In this document: positions 1 to 8,281 of the stretch, one piece after another
How positions within the stretch are numbered: the first letter of the stretch is position 1
How the letters are laid out: each line of letters starts with the position of its first letter
Source: Nocardioides caeni
Lineage (GTDB): Bacteria > Actinomycetota > Actinomycetes > Propionibacteriales > Nocardioidaceae
Assembly (NCBI RefSeq): GCF_004912195.1
Contig: NZ_STGW01000008.1
Coordinates: 56,171 to 120,170, forward strand
DNA: 64,000 nucleotides
Direction of reading: 5' to 3'
Notes under the pieces: model-generated
Told to the model about the DNA's origin: nothing
Databases searched by the model: none
Seen by the model: only the letters and a program-made list of their open reading frames with translations
Position numbers and translations under genes: made by a program

Positions 1-552
1 CGCGAGCACGCCGGCCGGCAGGTCCTTCGTGACCACGGCGCCGGCGCCGACGACGGTGTTGGCGCCGATCGTGACGCCGGGGCAGACGATGACGCCACCG
101 CCGAGCCAGACGTTGTCGCCGATGGTGATCGGCTCGGCGCGCTCCCACTTGCTGCGGCGCAGGTCGGCCTCGAGGGGGTGGATCGGTGTGAGCAGCTGGA
201 CGTTCGGGCCGATCTGGACGTCGTCGCCGATGACGATGTCGACGACGTCGAGGGCGACGAGACCGAAGTTGACGAAGCTGCGGGCGCCGATCCGGATCTG
301 GGTGCCGTAGTCGACCTGGATCGGGGTCCGGATCTCGGTGTCCTCCCCGATCGCGCCGAGCAGCTCGGTGAGCAGCTCGCGGCGTCGGTCGACCTCGCGG
401 GCCGTCGTCGCGTTGAAGGCGGCCGTGAGGTCCGAGGACCGGTGGATGGCCTCGACGATCCCGGGGTCGTCGGCGAGGTACCAGTCGCCGGAGACCATCC
501 GCTCCAGCATCGGCCGACGGTCGTCGGGAAGCGGGTCGACGTGCTCAGTCAT
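1..552 (-). CDS. Maltose/galactoside O-acetyltransferase family protein (3' end cut by window edge)
   Basis: Left-handed beta-helix sugar O-acetyltransferase that would transfer acetyl from acetyl-CoA to a sugar hydroxyl in the cytoplasm. The N-terminus (MTEHVDPLPDDRRPMLERM, with SGDWYLADD just after) is the typical Maa helical cap. It is followed by hexapeptide repeats such as IRIGARSF, VQIGPNV and ITIGDNVWLGGGVIVCPGVT, and by the family signature GANTVVGAGAVVTKDLPAG. At least 184 residues are visible; the C-terminus lies beyond base 1. The ATG at 552 overlaps the stop of the upstream gene (545-1081) by 8 bp, so the two are probably co-transcribed. The acceptor sugar cannot be told from sequence. 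Confidence 0.9.
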   Translation of the reverse strand, partial: MTEHVDPLPDDRRPMLERMVSGDWYLADDPGIVEAIHRSSDLTAAFNATTAREVDRRRELLTELLGAIGEDTEIRTPIQVDYGTQIRIGARSFVNFGLVALDVVDIVIGDDVQIGPNVQLLTPIHPLEADLRRSKWERAEPITIGDNVWLGGGVIVCPGVTIGANTVVGAGAVVTKDLPAGVLA

Positions 553-1081
553 CGTCACGGTCCCGTCGCTCGTCGATCTTGTGGCGCATCCGGCCGCGCT
601 GCTCCTCGGCCTCGTCGTCGGCCTCGTCGATCCTGCTCTCCAGGGCGGCGCGCGCCTCGGGCTTGCCGTGGAAGCGGCGGTAGGAGTAGACGAGGAGACC
701 GAGGGCGATCAGCGAGGACAGGATGAGGGTGACGCCGGTCCAGGGGCCGCCGACCAGCCACCACTTGTCGTCGATCGGCCACCACGACGGCGCATCCGGC
801 TTCACGATCCACAGGGCACCGAACCCGCCGAGGGCGAGGGCACCGAGGGTCGAGGCGAGGATCCGCGGCCAGGTCTCGACGCCCTCGGCCGCGGCGCGCA
901 GCGCGCGCAGCAGCACGGGGTCGAGGAGCCGCTCGGCCCAGGTGTACTGCTGCGACAGGACGGCCAGGCCGGCCGCCATGAGGAGCAGTCCGGGGCCGGG
1001 GAGCACCATCGCCGCGATGCCGGCGAGCAGCAGCACCCAGCCGAGGACCTCGAGGAGCACCCGCTTCGCCGCGCCGGTCAC
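545..1081 (-). CDS. PGPGW-family membrane protein
   Basis: A 178-residue membrane protein of unknown function. Residues about 8-45 form two hydrophobic segments around a PGPG turn (VLPGPGLLLMAAGL), the hallmark of the PGPGW (TIGR02611-like) family. Two more membrane segments follow at about 75-95 and 115-135, then a highly charged cytoplasmic tail of about 40 residues rich in Asp, Glu and Arg. The GTG start overlaps the TGA of the upstream NTF2-like gene (GTGA), and its own stop overlaps the acetyltransferase start, so the three minus-strand genes 1605-1 look like one operon. No enzymatic motif was seen. Confidence 0.8.
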   Translation of the reverse strand: MTGAAKRVLLEVLGWVLLLAGIAAMVLPGPGLLLMAAGLAVLSQQYTWAERLLDPVLLRALRAAAEGVETWPRILASTLGALALGGFGALWIVKPDAPSWWPIDDKWWLVGGPWTGVTLILSSLIALGLLVYSYRRFHGKPEARAALESRIDEADDEAEEQRGRMRHKIDERRDRDDD

Positions 1082-1605
1082 GACCGGGGCTCCCGGCCGC
1101 CACCGAACCGGTCCAGCCAGACGAGCACGTCCTCGTCGGCGTTGCCGTGGGCGGCGGCGATCCGCGCCCAGGTGAGGGCCATCGTGTGGAAGCGCAGCGG
1201 GTTGTAGACGTCCTCCTCGCGGGAGAAGAGCCCGTCGCCGGCGTACGTCATGATCGTGATGTTGGGCTCGGTGAGCATCGTCCCGTCGCCGGGATCCGGC
1301 ATCGGGTTGAGCACCTCGCAGACGAGCCGGGCATGGTCGGCGTCGACGACCTGCCAGGAGATCGGGAAGGCCGGCATCAGCCGCCCGGGGTACGACGTCA
1401 TGGTCCGCACCGACCAGGCGCGGATCTCCTCGCGGCCGGTGAAGGTGCCCATCGCGTGCTCGACGTAGGTCGCGTCGGGGGTGAAGAGGTCGGCGTAGCC
1501 GTCCCAGTCGCCGGTCTCGGCGAACACCGCGACCTTGGCGTGGAAGGCGGCGTAGGCGTCGGTGATCTCGTCGGCGGTGAACGTGGGGGCGGACGTGCCG
1601 GTCAT
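1078..1605 (-). CDS. SnoaL/NTF2-like domain protein
   Basis: A 175-residue single-domain protein with the pattern of the SnoaL-like/NTF2 cone fold: FHAKVAVFAETGDWDGYADLF, then a beta-rich body with VEHAMGTFTGREEI and ending FHTMALTWARIAAAHG. Members bind small hydrophobic ligands or act as hydratases, isomerases or dehydratases; the ligand here is unknown. I chose the ATG at 1605 because the family N-terminus begins there; the frame stays open upstream to 1755, but that part is Arg/Gly-rich and overlaps the start of the divergent cyclase gene. The gene is first in a three-gene minus-strand operon. Confidence 0.75.
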   Translation of the reverse strand: MTGTSAPTFTADEITDAYAAFHAKVAVFAETGDWDGYADLFTPDATYVEHAMGTFTGREEIRAWSVRTMTSYPGRLMPAFPISWQVVDADHARLVCEVLNPMPDPGDGTMLTEPNITIMTYAGDGLFSREEDVYNPLRFHTMALTWARIAAAHGNADEDVLVWLDRFGGGREPRS

Positions 1606-1682
1606 GACCTGATCCAAGCAGGTCGCGCCCAACGGGTCAGCCGAACGGTGTCCGGGCGGGCACCTGGCGTGAGTTTCGGGCA

Positions 1683-1694
1683 TAGGCTCCGGCC
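1683..1694 (+). promoter_or_regulatory. -10 element of a probable leaderless promoter (cyclase gene)
   Basis: TAGGCT at 1683-1688 is followed by six bases (CCGGCC) and then the ATG at 1695. No Shine-Dalgarno sequence fits in this space, so the transcript probably starts at or next to the A of ATG. The same 15-mer TAGGCTCCGGCCATG occurs in front of the alcohol dehydrogenase gene at 11168 (minus strand). Confidence 0.55.
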
Positions 1695-3302
1695 ATGCCT
1701 CGCCGCACCCCGTCCGCGCGCCGCAGCCCTTTCGGCTCGCGGCTGCTCGGGCCACGGGACCAGGCGCCGCGTGCGCTGCGGATCCGGATCCAGGTCCTGC
1801 TGACTGTGATGCTGATGGCGACGCACGTGATCGGTGCCGTGGTGGTCTGGGCGGTCAGCACCTGGGCCGTGCCCACCCCGCCGCCCCGGGGCGCGATGCT
1901 CGTCGCGCTGGCGATTGGCGTGCCGGCGTACGTCCTGTTCGCGGTCGTGGTCGTGACGATCTGGGGGACGACGTCGGCGCTGCGCTCGCTGCGCTGGGCC
2001 ACGCAGCCCGACGTGGACCCCGACGCGGCGCAGCGGCTGAAGGCCCTGCGGGTGCCGTTCTCGCTGACGGCGGCGCAGTTCGTCATGTGGATGGGCGCCA
2101 CCGTGCTCTTCACGCTCCTGGCGGTCGCGCTGCAGCCCGAGCGGGCGCTCGCCACGGGGCTGACGGTCGGGATCGGTGCCGTCGTGGTGTCCGGCGTCTC
2201 CTACCTGCTCACCGAGTTCTCGTTGCGTCCCATCGCCGCTCGTGCGTTGAGCGACGTCCGCGTCACCGAGCGGATGCGTGGCGTCGGCATCGGCTCGCGA
2301 ATGATCATCTTCTGGGTGGTCGGCACCGGCGCGCCCCTGGTCGGCCTGGTGATCGCCGCTGCCCTGTCGTTCGCCCCCGGCGAGGACCAGCCCAGCCTCA
2401 CCCAGATGGCGGTCGTGACGATCGTGCTGTGCGTGATCGTGCTGGTGTTCGGCTTCCTGCTGACGGTCCTCAACGCCCGCGCACTGACCACCCCGGTGAT
2501 CGCCGTCCGTGACGCGCTGCGGGAGGTGGAGCAGGGCGAGTTCGACGCCGACCTGGTCGTCTATGACGGCACGGAGATCGGCCAGCTCCAGAGCGGCTTC
2601 AACTCGATGGTCCAGGGGCTGCAGGAGCGTGAGCTGATCCGCGACCTGTTCGGCCGCCACGTCGGCAAGGAGGTCGCGGCGGCCGCCGCGGCCCTGGGCG
2701 CCGGCGAGGTGGAGCTGGGCGGCGAGACGCGCACCTGCTCGGTGCTCTTCGTCGACCTCGTGGGCTCGACGACCTATGCCACGGCGCACTCGGCCGCCGA
2801 GGTCGTCGCCGTCCTCAACCGCTTCTTCGGGGTGGTGGTCGACGAGGTCGACCGTCACGAGGGACTGGTCAACAAGTTCATGGGCGATGCCGTGCTCGCG
2901 ATCTTCGGCGCCCCGGTGGAGCATCACGACCACGCCGCCTCGGCGCTGGCCGCCGCGCGGTCGATGGCGGTGCGGCTGGCGGCGGAGGTGACCGAGGTCG
3001 GCGCCGGGATCGGGGTCGCCACCGGACAGGTCGTCGCCGGCAACGTCGGGCACGAGCAGCGCTTCGAATACACGGTCATCGGCGACGCGGTGAACTCCGC
3101 GTCGCGCCTCACCGACCTCGCCAAGGACGTGCCCGGCGGGGTGCTCGCGGCCTGGGACTCCGTCCAGGCCGCCGCCGACGCCGGCTCGCCCGAGGCGGGT
3201 CACTGGGTCGAGCACGGTGAGACGACGCTGCGCGGCCGGACCACGCCGACCCTGCTCGCGGTGCCGCGGGAACCCGGGACCTCCGGCGGACCTGCGCGTT
3301 GA
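1695..3302 (+). CDS. Membrane-anchored class III adenylate/guanylate cyclase with HAMP domain
   Basis: A 535-residue protein predicted to make a cyclic nucleotide (most likely cAMP) from NTP at the inner face of the membrane. Six hydrophobic segments occupy about residues 32-260, a HAMP linker about 263-315 (ITTPV-like start, VEQGEFDADL), and a class III cyclase domain about 340-520. Both metal-binding aspartates are present: D354 in VLFVDLVGS and D398 in KFMGDAVLAIFG. The substrate lysine is in NKF, and transition-state Asn/Arg are in VNSASRL. The usual substrate Asp is Thr (EYTVIGDAVN), as in the mycobacterial Rv1318c-Rv1320c/Rv3645 type. The promoter looks leaderless. Confidence 0.9.
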   Translation: MPRRTPSARRSPFGSRLLGPRDQAPRALRIRIQVLLTVMLMATHVIGAVVVWAVSTWAVPTPPPRGAMLVALAIGVPAYVLFAVVVVTIWGTTSALRSLRWATQPDVDPDAAQRLKALRVPFSLTAAQFVMWMGATVLFTLLAVALQPERALATGLTVGIGAVVVSGVSYLLTEFSLRPIAARALSDVRVTERMRGVGIGSRMIIFWVVGTGAPLVGLVIAAALSFAPGEDQPSLTQMAVVTIVLCVIVLVFGFLLTVLNARALTTPVIAVRDALREVEQGEFDADLVVYDGTEIGQLQSGFNSMVQGLQERELIRDLFGRHVGKEVAAAAAALGAGEVELGGETRTCSVLFVDLVGSTTYATAHSAAEVVAVLNRFFGVVVDEVDRHEGLVNKFMGDAVLAIFGAPVEHHDHAASALAAARSMAVRLAAEVTEVGAGIGVATGQVVAGNVGHEQRFEYTVIGDAVNSASRLTDLAKDVPGGVLAAWDSVQAAADAGSPEAGHWVEHGETTLRGRTTPTLLAVPREPGTSGGPAR

Positions 3303-3333
3303 ACCCCTGACCCCGGCAGGAGGTGAGCGCAAC

Positions 3334-4512
3334 GTGCATCGGAGGATCGCCGTCGTCATCACCGTCATCGTCAGCACGCTCGCTGCGGCGCTCACTGCAG
3401 CGCCCGCGAGCGCCGCGACGGGCGCGGTGCAGATCTACGCGCCCGCGACGGTCGCGCTCGACGAGGGACCGGCGACCCTCCTCGCCGCGGTCGACGAGGA
3501 ACCCTGCTGCGGCCAGTCGGTCACCTACGCCTGGGACCTCGACAACGACGGTGCCTACGACGACGCCACCGGCGATCGGACGGAGTGGGACCCGACCCGG
3601 TGGGCCACCGGCCCCGGTCAGCGCACCGTGCGCGTCCTGGCGGCCGTCGACGGCGCCTCCTTCGTCGCGTCGTCGACGATCACGGTCATCCGGTCGTCCT
3701 CGCCCTTCACGCTCGTGCTGCAGTCGCTGATGTCGGCGGCGACGACCGGCACCGCGGTCGGCTTCTGGGCCACGACCACCAATGCACCCTCCGGCAGCGT
3801 CCTGACCTACGGCTGGGACCTCGACGCCGACGGCGACTTCGACGACGTCGCGGACCCGGGCCAGGGCTACGTCTCGCTCGCCTGGGACCAGCCCGGCAGC
3901 CACGTCGTCACCGTCCGCGCCCGGCACGACCAGATGGGCGACGACCCCTGGGCGATCTCCTCCACGACAGTGGTCGTCACCGTCCCGGTCACGCTGACCG
4001 ACCCCACCCTCACCGGGATCGCTCGCGTCGGGCAACGACTCACGGCCACCGGCGCCACGGCGAGCCCCGGCAACGCGGTGCGGACCTGGGAGTGGCTGCG
4101 TGACGGCACCGTTGTCGCGACGACCGGCGTGGCGTCGTACGTCCTGACGACGGGGGATGCCGGACGCCGGATCAGCGTGCGCGTGCGGGCCGCCCTCGCC
4201 GGGCACCAGCCGGGGACCTCCGTGGTGAGCAACGCGCTCGCGGTCGCCGCCCACAACACCGCCCGACCCAGCATCACCGGCGTCGCCCGGGTCGGACGCA
4301 GGCTCACCGGACGCCCCGGCTCCTGGGTGGCGCCGGGGCACACCCGCAGCTTCCAGTGGCTGCGCGACGGGCGCGTCATCCGGGGAGCGACCCGGTCGTC
4401 GTACGTCGTGGCGCGGGGCGACCGCGGCCATCGGATCTCGTTGCGGGTGACGATGCGGCGCGCCGGCTTCCCCGTGGTCAGCGCCGTCAGCGCGGCCCTC
4501 CCGCGCGTGTAG
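3334..4512 (+). CDS. Secreted protein with PKD-like and Ig-like repeats
   Basis: About 392 residues. The GTG at 3334 is preceded by AGGAGGTGAG at 3320-3329 and starts a Sec signal peptide (HRRIAVVITV, then APASA cleavage site near residue 29). Two PKD-like units (YAWDLDNDGAYDD and YGWDLDADGDFDD) are followed by two copies of a module common in secreted actinobacterial proteins (GxARVGxRLT ... WLRDG ... SYV ... GDxGxRISxRV). The protein is probably extracellular and involved in adhesion or carbohydrate binding; no catalytic motif was seen. The frame is open upstream to 3217 inside the cyclase gene, but the signal peptide and ribosome site fix the start at 3334. Confidence 0.8.
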   Translation: MHRRIAVVITVIVSTLAAALTAAPASAATGAVQIYAPATVALDEGPATLLAAVDEEPCCGQSVTYAWDLDNDGAYDDATGDRTEWDPTRWATGPGQRTVRVLAAVDGASFVASSTITVIRSSSPFTLVLQSLMSAATTGTAVGFWATTTNAPSGSVLTYGWDLDADGDFDDVADPGQGYVSLAWDQPGSHVVTVRARHDQMGDDPWAISSTTVVVTVPVTLTDPTLTGIARVGQRLTATGATASPGNAVRTWEWLRDGTVVATTGVASYVLTTGDAGRRISVRVRAALAGHQPGTSVVSNALAVAAHNTARPSITGVARVGRRLTGRPGSWVAPGHTRSFQWLRDGRVIRGATRSSYVVARGDRGHRISLRVTMRRAGFPVVSAVSAALPRV

Positions 4513-4518
4513 CCCGGA

Positions 4519-5103
4519 TCAGGCGAGGGCGTCGAGCGCGGCCGCGACCCGCTGGAGCAGGTCGCCCGGGGCATCGACGAGCGGGTGGGCGGCGACCAGG
4601 TGGGCGTCGCGCTGCAGGACGGCGAGTCCGTGGACGGTCGCCCAGCTCAGGGCGGCGAGCTCCTCCACGGGCAGGTCGGGGCCCCACCCGGTCGCGCGGG
4701 CCGCGGTGAGGGTGTCGATCGTGAGGGCCAGGTGGGAGCCGCGTGCGGCGGCGAGCCGCTCGTCGTCGACGTGCACGAGCTCGGGCCGGAACATCACGTC
4801 GAACATGGTCGGGTGCCGCCGCGCGAACTCGAGATAGGCGACGCCGGCGATCGCGACCTGCTCGCCACCGGGCTCGGCGAACGTGGCGATCGCCGTGCGG
4901 GTGCGGGCCTCGAGGGTCTCGAAGCCCTCGATGGCCAGGGCGGTGAAGAGTCCGGCACGGTCGTCGAAGTGGTGCGCGGTGGCCTGGTGGGAGACCCCGA
5001 CGCGGCGGGCGATGCCGCGCAGGCTGGTGCGTGCCAGCCCGTTGGCCATGATCTCCTGCTCGGCCGCCCGCAGCAGGCGCTGGCGCAGGTCGGCGTGCTT
5101 CAT
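4519..5103 (-). CDS. TetR family transcriptional regulator (probable repressor of the adjacent RND pump)
   Basis: About 194 residues from the ATG at 5103. The N-terminal helix-turn-helix is clear (LRGIARRVGVSHQATAHHF, residues about 28-46). The C-terminal ligand domain (FDVMFRPELVHVDDERL, then ALSWATVHGLAVLQRD) resembles the WHG-type TetR C-terminal family. The gene begins 7 bp after the stop of the MMPL/RND transporter on the same strand, so regulator and pump share a transcript. Two identical palindromes upstream of the pump (8159-8175, 8205-8221) are the obvious candidate operators, which would give autoregulation. The inducer is unknown. Confidence 0.9.
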   Translation of the reverse strand: MKHADLRQRLLRAAEQEIMANGLARTSLRGIARRVGVSHQATAHHFDDRAGLFTALAIEGFETLEARTRTAIATFAEPGGEQVAIAGVAYLEFARRHPTMFDVMFRPELVHVDDERLAAARGSHLALTIDTLTAARATGWGPDLPVEELAALSWATVHGLAVLQRDAHLVAAHPLVDAPGDLLQRVAAALDALA

Positions 5104-5110
5104 CGGCCAC

Positions 5111-8100
5111 TCACGAGGGGGAGTCTGCCGCACTCGAGCCACTCGGGGTGGGCGGCCTCTGGGGCCACCACAGCCGCTGGCCGAGGAGGGTCGCGAGCGC
5201 GGGCACGAGGAGCGAGCGGACGATGAAGGTGTCGAGCAGGAGGCCCGCCGCGATGGTGAAGCCGACCTGGCCGATCGTGGTGACCCGGCCCGCCAGCATC
5301 GCGGCCATGCTGACCGCGAAGATGACGCCGGCGGTCGTGATGACCCCGCCGGTGGCGGCGGTCGCCCGGACGATGCCGGCGACCGACCCGTCAGGCGCCT
5401 CCTCGTGGATGCGCTTGGTGAGCAGGAGGTTGTAGTCGGCGCCGACGGCCACGAGGATCACGAACGCGATCGCGGCGACGGTCCAGTCGAGCTGGATCCC
5501 GAGGCCGATCTGCCACACGAGGATCGAGACACCGATGGCGGCCGCATAGGACAGGACGACCGTCGCCATCAGCACGAACGACGCGACCAGGCTGCGCAGC
5601 AGCAGGAGCAGGACGAGGAAGACGGCGAGCAGGGCCGAGGCAGCGATCAGCTCGAGGTCCGACTGCGAATAGTGCTGCAGGTCGAGGTTGCTCGAGGGCA
5701 TCCCGGTCACGAGCACGGTGGCGTCGTCCAGTCCGGTGCCGTTGAACGACTGCTCGACGAGGTCGCGCAGCTCGGTGGACCGGGCGGAGGCCTCGGGGCC
5801 GAACGCGTCGGTGTTGCCGAGTACGGCGATGCGGGCCGTGCGTCCGTCCTCGGAGACGAACAGCCGGCCGGCGGCCGCGAAGTCCTGGTTGCGCAACGCG
5901 GACGGTGGCAGATAGAACCCGCCGGTGGTCGGGTCGTCCGCTGCCTCCCCGGTGGCGGTGAGGTGGCGCGCCGCGTCGGCGAGCCCGGCCTCGAGCTCGG
6001 GCAGCGACGACGCGACCTCCTCGGTGCCGCCGGCGACCTGGTTGGCGCCGTCGGCGAGCTGGTCGGCGCCGGTCGCGAGGTCGCCGAGCCGGTCGGCGAA
6101 GAGCTGCTGGCCGGTCGTGAGCTGCTCGGTCCCGGCCCGCGCCTGCGCGATGCCACGCTTCAGCTGGCGCAGGCCGGTCTGCAGGTCGCCGGTGCCGCGC
6201 GCGAGCGCCCGGGCTCCTCGTGAGGCGGCGCGCAGACCGGGCAGCAGCTGGTCGCGCTGCGCCTCCCAGATCTGCTTCAGTCCGGTGCGGGCCTGGCGGC
6301 ACGCCGGATCGAGGCCGCAGGTCAGGCTCTTGGTGGCCAGGGCGTCGTACACCAGACCGAGGCCGTCGACCGCGAGCTGCACCTGGTCGGCGGCGGTCGT
6401 GAGGCCGGTGGCCAGCTCCCGAGCGCCCGTGCGCAGGTCGCCGGTCCCGGAGACCGCGGCGTCCGCGCCGTCGAGGAGCTGGGTCATGCCACGGGACAGG
6501 CGGGCTGTGGAGGTGGCGATGCGGTCGGCTCCGTCGACCGCCGTCCCTGCACCGTCGGCCAGCTGGCTGGCACCGTCGTCGAGCTGACCGGCACCGTCCG
6601 CGAGCTGCTGGGCACCGTCGGCACCGTCGGCGATCCGGTCCTTGGCCCGGCCGAGCCGCTCACCGACGAGACCGGACTGGTGCGCGACGGACGCCTGGGT
6701 GATGGGCTCGCCCAGGGGCCGGGTGATGGTTCGGACCAGGGCGACGCCCTTGTGCTGCTCGACGGCCGCCGCGGCACGCTCGATCAGCGCGAGGTCGCGG
6801 GTGTTGCGCAGGTCGTGGTCGGCCTGGACGAGCACGTAGTCGGGCAGCACCTCGTTGACGGGGAAGTGGCGGGCGAGCAGGGCATAGCCGCGGTTGCTCT
6901 CGGCCTCCTCGGACAGCGGGTCGCGGATGTCGTAGGAGAGGTCGACCAACGGGAACAGCGCGGCGAGGAGCGCGAGCGGGATGGTGGAGGCGGCGAGGGT
7001 GCGGACCGGGTGCGCGGCCACGAGTCCGGCGACCCGCTGCCAGAAGGCGCCGGTGGAGGACGCGCGCGGCTCGGCCCAGCCGCGCTTGCCGGCCAGCGCC
7101 AGCAGTGCGGGGGTGAGGGTCAGGCTGACGAAGAGGTTGACCGCGATGCTGACGGCGACGGCGGGTCCGGTGGTGTTGAAGAAGCCGAGCGACGCCAACG
7201 CCATGCACAGGGTCGCGAGGACGACGGTCACGGCGGAGCCGGCGACGACGCCGCCGATCCGGGTGGCCGCGACGGCTGCGGCCCGGGCCGGCTCGACGCC
7301 CTCGCGGCGCTGCTCGTGATAGCGGGCGACGAGGAAGACGGCGTAGTCCGTCCCGGCGCCCAGCACGATCGCGGTGAGGAAGGAGCCGCTGAAGGTCGAG
7401 ACCGCGAAGAAGTCCTGCCAGCCGCACCACGCGACGACGGCGCGACCGAGCCCGAGCCCCACGCCGACGACGAACAGGATGATGAGGGGCACGGCCAGGG
7501 AGCGATAGATCAGCAGCAGGATCAGGCCGATCAGCACGATCGTGACGATGGTGATCCGGCCGACGCTGTGCTCGGTCTCGACCGTCAGGTCGACGACGGT
7601 GGCCGTCGGCCCGGTGACCGCCACGGTCAGCCCGTCGGGGGCGAACTCCCCGGCGATGTCACGGACGGCCTCGACCTGTCGCAGCGAGGCGGGTGCGCCG
7701 GTGGCGCCGGTGATCCCGACGAGGAGGTAGCGGGCCTGCCGGTCCTCGCTGGTCAGTGCCTTCCGCAGCGCGGGGTCCCGCACGTCCTGGACGAAGGTGA
7801 CGTCGTCCTTGTCCTTCAGCAGCTCGTCGTGGAGGGTCGCGGCGTAGTCGAGGTCGGTGCGGGTCAGCCCGGCCGTGCGCTCCATCGCCACGACGATGAA
7901 GCTCTCACTGCCACCGTTGCCGAACGCCTCGTCCATCTCCTGCACGGCGACCATCGACGGCGCGTCGGTCGGGACCATCGGCGAGGAGTCCTGCCCGGCG
8001 ATCACCTCGAGCTGCGGCACCGCCACGTTCATCACGCCGGTCACCACCAGCCAGAACGCGACGACCCACCCTGCTCGCCGTACGACGAAGCGGGCGTAGC

Positions 8101-8134
8101 CGGCCACCCGGGAGCCCTCGGGAAGCTTCCCCAC
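5111..8134 (-). CDS. MMPL/RND family transporter
   Basis: A 1007-residue inner-membrane exporter with two MMPL domains, each with one membrane span plus a bundle of five (for example VLGAGTDYAVFLVARYHE near residue 265 and VAVGADYNLLLTKRIHEE near residue 905, where the Asp-Tyr pair is the proton-relay signature). Between them is a long periplasmic region with heptad-like DGA repeats (QLADGAGQLDDGASQLADGA), as in YhgE/Pip-type coiled coils. The start was set at the GTG at 8134, which has GGAGAGG seven bases upstream; a frame open further upstream runs antisense through the divergent flavoprotein and is not coding. It is co-transcribed with the TetR gene. The substrate, lipid or drug, is unknown. 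Confidence 0.9.
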   Translation of the reverse strand: MGKLPEGSRVAGYARFVVRRAGWVVAFWLVVTGVMNVAVPQLEVIAGQDSSPMVPTDAPSMVAVQEMDEAFGNGGSESFIVVAMERTAGLTRTDLDYAATLHDELLKDKDDVTFVQDVRDPALRKALTSEDRQARYLLVGITGATGAPASLRQVEAVRDIAGEFAPDGLTVAVTGPTATVVDLTVETEHSVGRITIVTIVLIGLILLLIYRSLAVPLIILFVVGVGLGLGRAVVAWCGWQDFFAVSTFSGSFLTAIVLGAGTDYAVFLVARYHEQRREGVEPARAAAVAATRIGGVVAGSAVTVVLATLCMALASLGFFNTTGPAVAVSIAVNLFVSLTLTPALLALAGKRGWAEPRASSTGAFWQRVAGLVAAHPVRTLAASTIPLALLAALFPLVDLSYDIRDPLSEEAESNRGYALLARHFPVNEVLPDYVLVQADHDLRNTRDLALIERAAAAVEQHKGVALVRTITRPLGEPITQASVAHQSGLVGERLGRAKDRIADGADGAQQLADGAGQLDDGASQLADGAGTAVDGADRIATSTARLSRGMTQLLDGADAAVSGTGDLRTGARELATGLTTAADQVQLAVDGLGLVYDALATKSLTCGLDPACRQARTGLKQIWEAQRDQLLPGLRAASRGARALARGTGDLQTGLRQLKRGIAQARAGTEQLTTGQQLFADRLGDLATGADQLADGANQVAGGTEEVASSLPELEAGLADAARHLTATGEAADDPTTGGFYLPPSALRNQDFAAAGRLFVSEDGRTARIAVLGNTDAFGPEASARSTELRDLVEQSFNGTGLDDATVLVTGMPSSNLDLQHYSQSDLELIAASALLAVFLVLLLLLRSLVASFVLMATVVLSYAAAIGVSILVWQIGLGIQLDWTVAAIAFVILVAVGADYNLLLTKRIHEEAPDGSVAGIVRATAATGGVITTAGVIFAVSMAAMLAGRVTTIGQVGFTIAAGLLLDTFIVRSLLVPALATLLGQRLWWPQRPPTPSGSSAADSPS

Positions 8135-8158
8135 CGTTGCCACCTCTCCGGAGCCGTT

Positions 8159-8175
8159 CCTTGCCAGTGGCAAGG
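8159..8175. promoter_or_regulatory. Palindromic operator candidate, copy 1 (TetR-type)
   Basis: CCTTGCCAGTGGCAAGG is a perfect 8-bp inverted repeat around a single central base. It lies 25 bp upstream of the RND transporter start codon at 8134, and an identical copy lies at 8205-8221. The length and symmetry suit a TetR-dimer operator. Binding by the regulator encoded at 4519-5103 is inferred from position. Confidence 0.75.
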
Positions 8176-8204
8176 AGGAGTTCCCCCGGACACTAGAACC
8201 CGTT

Positions 8205-8221
8205 CCTTGCCAGTGGCAAGG
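8205..8221. promoter_or_regulatory. Palindromic operator candidate, copy 2 (TetR-type)
   Basis: Second identical 17-bp palindrome, centred 46 bp from the first and about 60 bp upstream of the divergent flavoprotein start at 8282. Identity extends outward (GTT before, GGA after), and the outer flanks CCGTT/AAACGG of this copy nearly extend the dyad. The two copies could control both divergent genes. Confidence 0.75.
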
Positions 8222-8281
8222 AAACGGCGGGTGTGCCCGGTCACAGCCAGCGGCCTCACCCGCGTGTGGCAGGCTCGCGTC

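Noticed and set aside
1602..3395. Minus-strand open frame of nearly 600 codons across the cyclase gene
   Set aside because: Composition is Arg/Gly/His/Asp-rich with no domain; the cyclase gene on the plus strand has all catalytic motifs.
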